Positions 19,950 to 28,220 of a stretch of 64,000 nt of DNA are shown one piece after another. A model generated the notes under the pieces. It saw nothing but the letters and a program-made list of their open reading frames with translations. It did no database searches and was not told the origin of the DNA. Position 1 is the stretch's first letter. Each line of letters begins with the position of its first letter. Source of the DNA: Deltaproteobacteria bacterium (GTDB lineage Bacteria > Myxococcota_A > UBA9160 > SZUA-336); contig JAJDAJ010000001.1 of the NCBI GenBank assembly GCA_029261925.1, positions 1 through 64,000 of the forward strand. The letters run 5' to 3'. A program made the position numbers and the translations under genes.

Positions 19950-21470
19950 TCACTCGACGACGATCGGGATCGGCAGGCGCGTGCTCCCGCGCACGGGCAC
20001 CCCGTTACGCGTGGGAGGCGTGAAGCGCCAGCGCCGGACCTGGCCGACCACGAACGCCTCGAAGTCGGGAAGGTCGGAGCGATCCACGTGCAGATCGATC
20101 ACCTCGCCGCGCGGGCTCAGATCCACGCGCAGCACGATCTCGCCGCGGACCGCGTCCCTCAGCAGGCGGCGGGGCAGCGTGACGCGCGGCGCTCCGAGCG
20201 GTCGGGGCGCAGCGTCGAGCGTCGGCGCCGCGGCCCGGGGCGGCACGCGCCGCGCCTGCAGTGCGCCTCGTGCCCACTCCCGGGCGAGCCGCGCCTCTCG
20301 CGCACGTGCCCGCCCGTGCAGGCGCTCGGCGCGCGCGGCATCGCATCCCTCCCGGTCGCAGAAGATGCCGCGCAGGGTCTGCGCGGCGACCTTCGAGGCC
20401 GAGACCGGCGCGTCGACGACCAGGACCGCGATCGCGACCTGTGGCTCGGCGGCGGGCGCCACGCCGATGAACCACTGGTAGAGGCCTCCGGGTCGCTCGC
20501 CGTTCAGGCTGCCGGTCTTTCCCGCCACCTGGATCGGCCCCAGCAGCGGGCGGCCGTTGCGCCGGAAGGCGTGCCGCGCCGTGCCCTCCTCGGTCACCGC
20601 CACGAGCTTCTCGCGCAGCTGCCCGGCCAGGTCGGGCGGCCACACCGCGCGCGGCGGGGCGCGCCGGGGCAGGGCGCGGAGCCGGCCCCCGGCTTCGCGG
20701 TGCGCCGCGACCCAGTGTGGCGCGACCAGCTCGCCGCGGGCGAGCACGGCGGCCAGGCGCGCCCCGGCGAGCGGCGAGATGAAGCTCCCCGCCAGGCCGG
20801 ATGCGCGCTGTCCCAGATCGAGCGGGCCGCGGATCGGCTCGACTCGACCGGCCGGATGCCGCGGACCCGGGGACTCGAGCAGTCCCAGCCGCCGGATCTC
20901 GGCCAGCAGGGCCTCCGCACCGAGGTCGTTCACGGCCAGGCGTGCGAAGCACTGGTTGTTGGACATGGCCAGCGCACGCGTCAGCGAGTCCAGGCGTCCG
21001 CCGCGCCGCGGTGCGCTCAGCTGTGCCCGGCCGAGCTCGTACGCGCTGCCCAGGTAGCGGCACTTGCGCGCCAGGGCGTCCGGGGCCTCGTGCAGTGCGG
21101 CGCCCGCGGTCACCACCTTCATCAGCGAGGCGGCGGGGTAGGAGGCATCGGGCGGAAAGGCGTCGGGGTCGGTGGAGACGTAGGCGAAGAGCTCGCCGCT
21201 GCCCGGGTCCATCACGATCACGTGACCCAGGTCGACGCCGCGCTCGCGCAGCATCCGCCGCACCCGGCGCTCGAGTGCGGGATCGGTCGTGTACTCGACC
21301 TGGCCGCTGCGGGCGTCCGGCGCGGTCGCGGGTGCGAGCGCCGGCGCGACGATCCGCGCCGCCGGTGGCAGCGGAGGGTCGGTGTCCTGCAACAGCGGAG
21401 CCGCCGGAGCCGCCAGCTCGAGGGCGAGCGCGCTGACGGCGAGCGGGGCAACCAGGGAGCACAGCGGCAT
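19950..21470 (-). CDS. Penicillin-binding transpeptidase domain fused to a TonB-type C-terminal domain
   Basis: A 506-residue exported protein. After an N-terminal hydrophobic signal come the three transpeptidase motifs: SxxK in AASLMKV (about residue 113), SxN in MSNNQC (about 168) and KTG in AGKTGSLNG (about 316). It lacks a dimerisation or glycosyltransferase domain. Residues about 410-506 form a TonB_C-like domain (VDLSPRGEVIDLHV; RRWRFTPPTRNGVPVRG), with the WRF-P pattern of energy-transducer C-termini. That fusion is unusual: TonB_C contacts outer-membrane receptors, whereas transpeptidases act on peptidoglycan. No TonB, ExbB or ExbD partner is nearby. Confidence 0.8.
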   Translation of the reverse strand: MPLCSLVAPLAVSALALELAAPAAPLLQDTDPPLPPAARIVAPALAPATAPDARSGQVEYTTDPALERRVRRMLRERGVDLGHVIVMDPGSGELFAYVSTDPDAFPPDASYPAASLMKVVTAGAALHEAPDALARKCRYLGSAYELGRAQLSAPRRGGRLDSLTRALAMSNNQCFARLAVNDLGAEALLAEIRRLGLLESPGPRHPAGRVEPIRGPLDLGQRASGLAGSFISPLAGARLAAVLARGELVAPHWVAAHREAGGRLRALPRRAPPRAVWPPDLAGQLREKLVAVTEEGTARHAFRRNGRPLLGPIQVAGKTGSLNGERPGGLYQWFIGVAPAAEPQVAIAVLVVDAPVSASKVAAQTLRGIFCDREGCDAARAERLHGRARAREARLAREWARGALQARRVPPRAAAPTLDAAPRPLGAPRVTLPRRLLRDAVRGEIVLRVDLSPRGEVIDLHVDRSDLPDFEAFVVGQVRRWRFTPPTRNGVPVRGSTRLPIPIVVE

Positions 21471-21791
21471 CGGCGCGCATCATATCCGCTCCCGGGGCCC
21501 GCGCGTCGGCGCCGCGCCGGTCAGACGCGCCGCCGCATTCGGCCTCGTGCGCGGGTTCGGAATGAAAACAGGCCGGTAGCCGCTCGACCTGCGTGCCTCC
21601 GGGGCGCGCGCACCGCCGGCCCGGCGTCGGGGTCGAGCGCAGCTGTCCGCCAGGCGGTGTGGCTGTCTGCCGCTGAGCGTGCGGAGGTCGCGCTCCACCG
21701 CGGGGCGGGGCCCGGGCCGCTACCGTGGGCACGTCGTCATGCAAACGTCACGGGCCGTGCCGCGCACGGCGCGCGGGTACCCTGGAGCGCG
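21471..21791. other. 321-nt divergent promoter region between the PBP gene and ppk
   Basis: No gene is supported here; the open frames are extensions of ppk or unrelated. The region must hold the promoters of the penicillin-binding protein (minus) and of ppk (plus). The only recognisable element is a Pho-box-like direct repeat at 21734-21751, annotated separately. Confidence 0.5.
21734..21751 (+). promoter_or_regulatory. Candidate Pho box upstream of ppk
   Basis: GTCAT at 21736-21740 and GTCAC at 21747-21751 are spaced start-to-start by exactly 11 nt with an A-rich spacer (GCAAAC), the layout of a PhoB box. It ends 40 nt before the ppk ATG. It matches about 11 of 18 consensus positions, so it is a candidate. 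Phosphate-starvation control of ppk is known in other bacteria. Confidence 0.4.
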
Positions 21792-23882
21792 ATGTCCGAG
21801 GAGTCGACCGAGCACCCGAGCGCGATCGCGGCCGGGTCCGCGCGCTTCGCGAATCGCGAGCTCTCGTGGCTGGACTTCAACGACCGCGTCCTGGCACTGG
21901 CGGCGGACCCCGCGCTCCCGCTTCTGGAACGCGTCAAGTTCGCGGCGATCTTCAGCCAGAACCTCGACGAGTTCTTTCAGGTCCGGGTCGGCGGGCTCCA
22001 CGCGCAGGTGCGGGCCGGCTACGAGGCGGCCTCGCCCGACGGCCTGACGCCGCAGGAGCAGATCTCGCGGATCCACGCCCGGGCCAGCGAGCTGGTCGAC
22101 CGGCAGCAGACGATCGTGCGCAAGGAGCTGCTGCCGAAGCTCGCGGAGGCGGGCATCCGGGTGTGCGCCTGGGACGAGATCGACGCCGGCGACCGCGCGC
22201 ATCTGCGCGAGGTCTTCGACACGCGGATGTTCCCGATCCTCACGCCGCTGAAGGTCGATCCGGCGCACCCCTTCCCGGCGATCTCCAACCTGTCCCTGAA
22301 CCTGGCGGTCGTGCTCTCCGACCCCGTGAGCGGGGACCAGGGCTTCGCGCGCATCAAGGTCCCGCCGGCGCTGCCCCGCTTCCAGGCGCTGGAGGACGGC
22401 ACCCGCCTCGTCCCCATCGAGCTGGTGATCGGGGCCTTCCTCGAGGACCTCTTCCCGGGCATGGTGGTCGAGGCGCACTACCCGTTCCGCGTCACGCGCG
22501 ACGCCGACATCGAGCTCGACGAGGGCGAGACCCGCGACCTGCGCGAGGCGATCGAGTCGGAGCTGGCCGAGCGGCTCCGCATCAACACCCCGGCGCGACT
22601 CGAGATCGATGGGCGCATGTCGGCCGAGGTGCGCGAGCTGCTGCGTCGCGAGCTCGAGATCGGTCCCGAGGACGTGTACCCCGTCGACGGCCTGCTCGAC
22701 CTGGCGCGCCTCTGGGAGCTGTACCGGCTGCCCCGGCCCGAGCTCAGGGACGAGCCGTGGGTGCCGGTCACCGGGCCGCCGCTGCGCCACCCCGATGAGG
22801 CCCCGGGCACCGGCGACGTGTCGATCTTCCAGATCCTGCGGCACGGCGACCTGCTCGTGCACCACCCGTACGATGCCTTCCACTCCTCGGTCGAGGCCTT
22901 CGTGCGCCAGGCGGCCGACGACCCGGACGTGCTGGCGATCAAGCACACCCTCTACCGCACCTCGGGTGTCGACAACGCGCTGGTCCGCTCGCTCCGCGAC
23001 GCGGCGCGCCGCGGCAAGGAGGTCGTGGTGCTCGTCGAGCTCCAGGCGCGCTTCGACGAGCAGTCGAACATCGAGCGCGCGCGCCTGCTCGAGGACGCCG
23101 GCTGCCACGTGGTCTACGGGATCGTCGGGCTCAAGACGCACGCCAAGGTGGTCATGGTGGTGCGCCGCGAGGGCGAGGGCATCCGGCGCTACTGCCACAT
23201 CGGCACGGGCAACTACAATCCCGAGACCGCGCGCCTCTACGAGGACCTGGGGCTGTTCACCGCCTCGCCCGAGATCGGTGCCGACGTGGCCTCGCTGCTG
23301 AACTACCTGACCGGATTCAGTCGCGCCCCGGAATACCACCGGCTGCTGGTCGCGCCCCAGTTCCTGCGCCAGCGGCTCGTCGAGCGGATCGAGGAGGAGT
23401 CGCGGCAGCCGGACGGGCGCATCGTGATGAAGATGAACAGCCTGTCGGACCCACCGATGATCGACGCCCTGTACGCGGCGTCGCGCGCGGGTGTCGAGAT
23501 CGACCTGATCGTGCGCGGGATCTGCTGCCTGCGACCGGGCGTGCCCGGGCTCTCGGAGAACATCCGCGTGCGCTCGATTCTCGGCCGCTTCCTGGAGCAC
23601 TCGCGCATCTACTGCTTCGGGTCCGCGGCCCGGGGCCGCACCTGCCTGATCGGCTCGGCTGACCTGATGACGCGCAATCTCAACGGGCGCGTCGAGGCGG
23701 TCGTGCCGGTCGACGACCCGGGCCTGCAGGCGCGGCTCGAGGAGATCCTCGACGTGCTGCTCAGCGACGACGTGCTCGCCTGGGAGCTCGACGCCGAGGG
23801 GCACTGGGCGCGCGTGCCCACGCGGCAGGGTCGGGCGTCGCACGATCAGTTCTGCGCGCTCGCGCTCGCCCGGGCGCACTAG
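21792..23882 (+). CDS. ppk: Polyphosphate kinase 1
   Basis: A 696-residue PPK1, which reversibly transfers the ATP gamma-phosphate onto a polyphosphate chain. Visible family segments are RELSWLDFNDRVL near the start, SQNLDEFFQVRV, FPILTPLKVDPAHPFP, RYCHIGTGNYNPETARLY with the autophosphorylated His at 469, and EHSRIYCFG with the second active-site His at 603. Length is normal. The ATG follows GGAG at good spacing; the longer open frame upstream is not coding. It is followed 90 nt later by a PPX-containing gene, so synthesis and breakdown of polyphosphate are encoded together. Confidence 0.95.
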   Translation: MSEESTEHPSAIAAGSARFANRELSWLDFNDRVLALAADPALPLLERVKFAAIFSQNLDEFFQVRVGGLHAQVRAGYEAASPDGLTPQEQISRIHARASELVDRQQTIVRKELLPKLAEAGIRVCAWDEIDAGDRAHLREVFDTRMFPILTPLKVDPAHPFPAISNLSLNLAVVLSDPVSGDQGFARIKVPPALPRFQALEDGTRLVPIELVIGAFLEDLFPGMVVEAHYPFRVTRDADIELDEGETRDLREAIESELAERLRINTPARLEIDGRMSAEVRELLRRELEIGPEDVYPVDGLLDLARLWELYRLPRPELRDEPWVPVTGPPLRHPDEAPGTGDVSIFQILRHGDLLVHHPYDAFHSSVEAFVRQAADDPDVLAIKHTLYRTSGVDNALVRSLRDAARRGKEVVVLVELQARFDEQSNIERARLLEDAGCHVVYGIVGLKTHAKVVMVVRREGEGIRRYCHIGTGNYNPETARLYEDLGLFTASPEIGADVASLLNYLTGFSRAPEYHRLLVAPQFLRQRLVERIEEESRQPDGRIVMKMNSLSDPPMIDALYAASRAGVEIDLIVRGICCLRPGVPGLSENIRVRSILGRFLEHSRIYCFGSAARGRTCLIGSADLMTRNLNGRVEAVVPVDDPGLQARLEEILDVLLSDDVLAWELDAEGHWARVPTRQGRASHDQFCALALARAH

Positions 23883-23972
23883 CCGCCTGCCAGCTCGCGG
23901 GCGGGGCGGCAGCCGGGTAGTCTCTGCGCCGATCCCCGGCGGGCTTCCGGGCCCGCTGAGGCGAGGATCTCG

Positions 23973-25409
23973 TTGAACCTGTACCTGGTTCGCCACGCCA
24001 AGAGCTACAGCCGCTCGGCCTGGGTCGAGGCCGACGAGCTGCGTCCGCTCACACCCGCGGGCATCCTGCAGGCGCACTCCATCGCCACGGCGATCGCGGG
24101 CGAGCACCCGACGCGGCTGCTCAGCTCGCCGTACGCGCGCTGCTACCAGACGCTGCTGCCGCTCTCCCGGAAGCTGCAGCTGCGCATGGAGCTCGAGTCG
24201 CGGCTCGCCGAGGGCGGCGACCCGCGTGCGGTGCTCGAGCTGCTCGACGAGCTCGACGAGCTCGGCGAGGCGGGTCCCGTGGTGCTGTGCAGCCACGGCG
24301 ACCTGATCCCGGCGCTGCTGCGGATCCTGGCGCCCGAGGGTCTCGACGACGGGCCCGTGCCCTGCAAGAAGGGCTCGTTCTGGCGCATTGACTGGCGCGG
24401 GGAGCGCGGCGCGCGCGCCACCTACTGGCTGCCGCGGCCCGGCTCCGAGACCTCCACCCACGGCGTCGGCGGCCACGCCACGCGCCGTCTCGCCGCGCTG
24501 GACCTGGGAAGCTCCTCCTTCCACCTGCTGGTGGCCGACGCGGAGCCGGGCGGCACGATCCACCGCGTGGGCCGCGAGCGCGTGATGCTGCGGCTGGGGG
24601 CGATGATCACCGAGGGCGGGCGTATCACCGCCGCGGCGCGCGCGCGCGCGGTCGAGACCGTGGACCAGATGCGCGCCGACGCCGAGCAGGCCGGGGCCGA
24701 GAAGCTGCTGCCGGTCGCGACCGCCGCGCTGCGCGACGCCACCAACAGCGCCGAGGTCGTCGCCGACCTGGAGCGCGCGCTCGGCGTGCCCGTGCGGCTG
24801 ATCTCGGGCGAGCAGGAGGCGCGACTGATCTTCCGCGCCCTGCGCGAGCGGCTGGATCTGCGCGAGGGCGTGACGCTCGGCATCGACCTGGGCGGCGGCA
24901 GCCTGGAGCTGGCGATCGGCGATGCCGAGCGGGTGCGCTGGGAGTGCACGCTGCCCCTGGGCGCGGTGCGCCTGCACCATGAGCTGGCCCCGGCCGACCC
25001 GATGAAGCCCGGCGACCGGCGCGCCATCGCGGAGCGCGTCTGCAACGAGATCGATCCGCTGCTCGCCGAGGTGCGCGCGCAGGCGCCCGAGCGCGCGGTG
25101 GCGATCGGCGGCACGGTCCGCGCACTGTTCCGGCTGCTGCGCGCGTCCGAGGTCGGTCCGAACGGCCGCATCCCGATCGACGGCGAGCTCGAGACGGCGG
25201 AGCTGGTCGAGCTCGCCGGGCGCCTGGCGCGGCTGACCTCGGCCGGGCGTCTGGCGCTGCCGGGCGTCTCGGCCCGGCGGGTCGACCTGCTGCCCACGGG
25301 CGCGGTGATCGTGGCCACGCTCGCGCAGCGGCTCGGGATCGAGCGCCTGCGCGTCTGCGACTGGGGCCTGCGCGAGGGCGTGATCCTCGAGGAGATCCAG
25401 GCGGGCTAG
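23973..25409 (+). CDS. SixA-type histidine phosphatase fused to Ppx/GppA exopolyphosphatase
   Basis: A 478-residue fusion. Residues 1-165 are a histidine-phosphatase domain with MNLYLVRHAKSY (phosphoryl-accepting His), SSPYARCYQT and CSHGDLIPALLR, closest to SixA. From about residue 170 a Ppx/GppA domain begins (RRLAALDLGSSSFHLLV), with ISGEQEARLIFRAL and GIDLGGGSLELAI. Ppx/GppA proteins hydrolyse polyphosphate or pppGpp; the short C-terminus lacks the HD-like domain of E. coli PPX. The start is a TTG preceded by GCGAGGA. The SixA domain could act on a phosphohistidine, perhaps of PPK; this is speculation. Its stop interlocks with the convergent hydrolase stop in CTAG. Confidence 0.87.
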   Translation: MNLYLVRHAKSYSRSAWVEADELRPLTPAGILQAHSIATAIAGEHPTRLLSSPYARCYQTLLPLSRKLQLRMELESRLAEGGDPRAVLELLDELDELGEAGPVVLCSHGDLIPALLRILAPEGLDDGPVPCKKGSFWRIDWRGERGARATYWLPRPGSETSTHGVGGHATRRLAALDLGSSSFHLLVADAEPGGTIHRVGRERVMLRLGAMITEGGRITAAARARAVETVDQMRADAEQAGAEKLLPVATAALRDATNSAEVVADLERALGVPVRLISGEQEARLIFRALRERLDLREGVTLGIDLGGGSLELAIGDAERVRWECTLPLGAVRLHHELAPADPMKPGDRRAIAERVCNEIDPLLAEVRAQAPERAVAIGGTVRALFRLLRASEVGPNGRIPIDGELETAELVELAGRLARLTSAGRLALPGVSARRVDLLPTGAVIVATLAQRLGIERLRVCDWGLREGVILEEIQAG

Positions 25410-26365
25410 CCCTGGCGTGCGGGCTTCAGGTCCGAGAAGAAGCGCGCGACCAGCGGGTTGAACACGTCGGCGCGCTCCCACTGCAGGAAATGGCCGGCGT
25501 CGGGGATCACCAGCGGACCGATGCGGTTCGGGAAGGCGATCTCGCAGCGCGCGGCGAAGTCGGGCCCGACCGCGTGGTCCTCGGGGCCGTACAGGACCAG
25601 TGTCTCGTCCGGGACCTCGCGGTCGAGCAGCGGTGGCTCGGACGTCGGGCGGCCGTGCGCGAGCTGGTAGGGTGCCCACGACGCCGCCAGCCGGTCCGCG
25701 TCGGCGAAGGGCTCGGTCATGAAGTCGATCTCGTCGGGCGTGAAGGCGCCCGGTGCCGCCCAGAGCCGGTGGCCGTACATGCCGGCGACGTAGCGGCGGC
25801 GGCGTCCGGGCGTGTCCAGGTCGGCGAGCAGCGCCTCAGGCTCGCGGCCCTGGCGGATGCGGTAGTCGGCGGTGGGGTGCGTGTCGTCGAGCTGGGCCAG
25901 CGACAGCCCGAGCTCCGCGTAGCGCTCCGCGCGCTCCACCACCACGGGCGCCACCGTGTTGAAGAAGACCAGGCGCTCGGCGAAGCCGGGGAAGCGCAGC
26001 GCCATGTCCACGATCACCGGACCGCCGACGTCGCCGCCCACCAGGCCGCAGCGCGCGTGGCCGAGCACGTCGTGCACCAGCGCGTGCAGGTCCCGCGAGT
26101 AGAGGACCAGGTCGTAGGCGTCGTCGGGCGAGAGGTCCGAGTCGCCGCAGCCGCGCAGGTCGGGCGCGATCACCTCGAAGCCGGCCTCCGCCAGCCAGCG
26201 GATGTTCCGCCACCAGATGCGCCGGGTCTCGGGGTAGCCGTGGACCAGCAGCAGCGGGTAGCCACCGACGCCCTCGTGCGCGTACGCCAGCGACAGCCCG
26301 TCGCGGACCCCGGCGCGGTGCGTGGCGAACGCGTCCGGCGGCGGCGTGGGGAGGTGGCGGCGCAT
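25406..26365 (-). CDS. Alpha/beta hydrolase, epoxide hydrolase / haloacetate dehalogenase type
   Basis: A 319-residue alpha/beta-fold hydrolase whose nucleophile is Asp (Asp112 in LVGGDVGGPV), as in epoxide hydrolases and dehalogenases, not Ser. The oxyanion motif is LLVHGYPETRRIWW, the HGxPE form, followed by APDLRGCGDSD. The catalytic His is in DAGHFLQWE. It is coupled to the amidohydrolase by an ATGA overlap, so the two probably act in one degradation route. Substrate unknown. Confidence 0.82.
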   Translation of the reverse strand: MRRHLPTPPPDAFATHRAGVRDGLSLAYAHEGVGGYPLLLVHGYPETRRIWWRNIRWLAEAGFEVIAPDLRGCGDSDLSPDDAYDLVLYSRDLHALVHDVLGHARCGLVGGDVGGPVIVDMALRFPGFAERLVFFNTVAPVVVERAERYAELGLSLAQLDDTHPTADYRIRQGREPEALLADLDTPGRRRRYVAGMYGHRLWAAPGAFTPDEIDFMTEPFADADRLAASWAPYQLAHGRPTSEPPLLDREVPDETLVLYGPEDHAVGPDFAARCEIAFPNRIGPLVIPDAGHFLQWERADVFNPLVARFFSDLKPARQG

Positions 26366-28101
26366 CAGACCCGCGGCCGGGCCGGCCGCAGCACCTGGCC
26401 GGGCAGGCCGCAGTCCGGCAGCAGCTCACCGTCGCGCACGATGACACGCCCGTTGACGATCGTGGCGTGTACGCCCTGGGGTCGGCTCGACCAGCGGCCC
26501 TCGCCGTTGGGGAAGTCGTGAACGAAGGTCTTGCTGCCGGGTCCGATGCGCTCGGGATCGAAGACGAACAGGTCCGCCGCGTAGCCGGGCTGAATCAGGC
26601 CGCGGTCGGTCAGGCCCGCGAGCGCGGCAGGCCAGGCGGTGAGCTGGCGGATGCCCTCCTCGAGCGTCCAGCCGCCCCACTCGCGCACCCAGTAGCGCAG
26701 GAAGTGCGAGCTGAAGAACGAGCCGTCGTCGCGGTCCAGGTGCGCGCCGCCGTCCGAGGTGCCCAGGATCATCGACGGATGCCGGCTCGCGGCGAGCGTG
26801 CCCTCGCGCCACTGCTCGCTGTCGGTGCGCCATGCGAACCCCGTGCCCAGCTCCTCGTCGAGTGCCAGGTCGCACATCGCGTCGACCGGATCCACGCCGC
26901 GCTCCGCGGCGATGGCGGCCATGCTGCGGTCGAGCAGGTGCGCGTTGCGCTCGTGGACGACCTGCTCCACGCAGAGCTGCGGCCACTGCGGCGGGGGCAG
27001 GGCGGGTCCCTTCGCGGGGTCGCGGTTGGGGTTCTCCACGGCCCCGCGGATCGAGGCACGGAACCCCGGGTCCCGGAGCATGGCGACGCGTCCGGGCACG
27101 TCGTCGGCCGCGCGGAAGAGCCGGTCGAGCGCCGGCACGCCCTGGTACAGCTGGGTGCCCTCGGCGAGGCTGAAGCTGCGGTTGAAGGGCTGGGCGATCA
27201 CCATCGAGTACACGCTCGCGCCCTCGTCGATCGTGCGGTCGAGGTAGCGGCGCGACTCCTCCCAGGTGGCGGTGGGCGCGTCGACCTTGGAGCGCGCGCC
27301 CAGGCCCTGGATGATCACGGGCAGTCGCGTGTCGCGCGCCAGGCGCAGCAGCAGCTCGCCGTCGTCGGGCTGCAGGCCGCCCACCGCGGAGCCGGGCAGG
27401 TACGCGATGCTGCCGCCGTTGGCGCGGCCGACCTCTCCGGCGAGCACCTCGAGCTCGCGGATGGACGAGAGCCGGCTCGGCACGGGGCGGTCGTGCGAGT
27501 CCAGATGCGTGGGCGCGTGGGTCGAGGAGAAGCCCGCCGCGCCCGCGTCCATGGCCTCCGCGACCAGCCGGCGCATCTGCTCGATCTCGTCGTCCCGGGC
27601 CTCGCGCTCGAACGACGCGTCGCCCATCACCCAGCGCCGCACGGCACAGTGACCCACGTAGCAGGCCAGGTTCACGCCGAGGCGGCCCCGGCGCGCCTCG
27701 AGGTACTCCGGGAAGGTCTCGAAGTCCCAGGGCAGGCCCTCGAGGGCGCGGCGGCTCATGCCCTCGACCCGGGCGAACATCTGCACCATGAACTCGCGAT
27801 CCGCCGTGCGGGTCGGCGCGATCGAGAAACCGCAGTTGCCCGCGACCACCGTGGTCACGCCGTGGTAGCAGGAGGACGTCGCGTAGGGGTCGAAGGTGAG
27901 CTGCGGGTCGTAGTGCGTGTGAAGGTCGATGATCCCGGGCGCCACCACGCGGCCGTCGGCCTCGAGCACCTCGCGGGCGTCCGAGGGATCGAAGCGGCCG
28001 AGGCCGGCGATCCGGCCGCCGGCCACGGCCACGTCGGTCCGGCGCCGGGGCAGCCCGAGGCCGTCGACCACGGTCCCGCCGCGGATCAGCAGATCGTACA
28101 T
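26365..28101 (-). CDS. Amidohydrolase family protein (N-acyl-D-amino-acid deacylase type)
   Basis: A 578-residue metal-dependent hydrolase. The N-terminal composite domain MYDLLIRGGTVVDGLG leads to the metal motif IIDLHTHYDPQ near residue 60. Then come GVTTVVAGNCGFSIAP, typical of D-aminoacylase and relatives, and the metal-binding Asp region MILGTSDGGAHLDRDDG. The C-terminus is a normal GYAADLFVFDPE. Length is at the upper end for the group. It starts a coupled pair with the alpha/beta hydrolase. A 119-nt region separates it from the divergent FAD monooxygenase. Confidence 0.85.
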   Translation of the reverse strand: MYDLLIRGGTVVDGLGLPRRRTDVAVAGGRIAGLGRFDPSDAREVLEADGRVVAPGIIDLHTHYDPQLTFDPYATSSCYHGVTTVVAGNCGFSIAPTRTADREFMVQMFARVEGMSRRALEGLPWDFETFPEYLEARRGRLGVNLACYVGHCAVRRWVMGDASFEREARDDEIEQMRRLVAEAMDAGAAGFSSTHAPTHLDSHDRPVPSRLSSIRELEVLAGEVGRANGGSIAYLPGSAVGGLQPDDGELLLRLARDTRLPVIIQGLGARSKVDAPTATWEESRRYLDRTIDEGASVYSMVIAQPFNRSFSLAEGTQLYQGVPALDRLFRAADDVPGRVAMLRDPGFRASIRGAVENPNRDPAKGPALPPPQWPQLCVEQVVHERNAHLLDRSMAAIAAERGVDPVDAMCDLALDEELGTGFAWRTDSEQWREGTLAASRHPSMILGTSDGGAHLDRDDGSFFSSHFLRYWVREWGGWTLEEGIRQLTAWPAALAGLTDRGLIQPGYAADLFVFDPERIGPGSKTFVHDFPNGEGRWSSRPQGVHATIVNGRVIVRDGELLPDCGLPGQVLRPARPRV

Positions 28102-28220
28102 GCCGACATGAGAGCACGATCTCCGGGCAGCGCAAAGCGCGGGCCGCGGGGCTGTGGCGCGCCGACCCGGACTCGGGATCGCGCGGCGGCCCATGGGCAG
28201 CCTGCTAGCCTCGGCGCAGC

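Noticed and set aside
19629-21791. In-frame upstream extension of ppk
   Set aside because: It would add over 700 residues antisense to the penicillin-binding protein gene; PPK1 homology and a ribosome site begin at 21792.
21720-25679. Long open minus-strand frame (1319 codons) across ppk and the SixA-PPX gene
   Set aside because: It is the antisense shadow of two well-supported genes in GC-rich DNA; the translation is low-complexity and shows no family motif.
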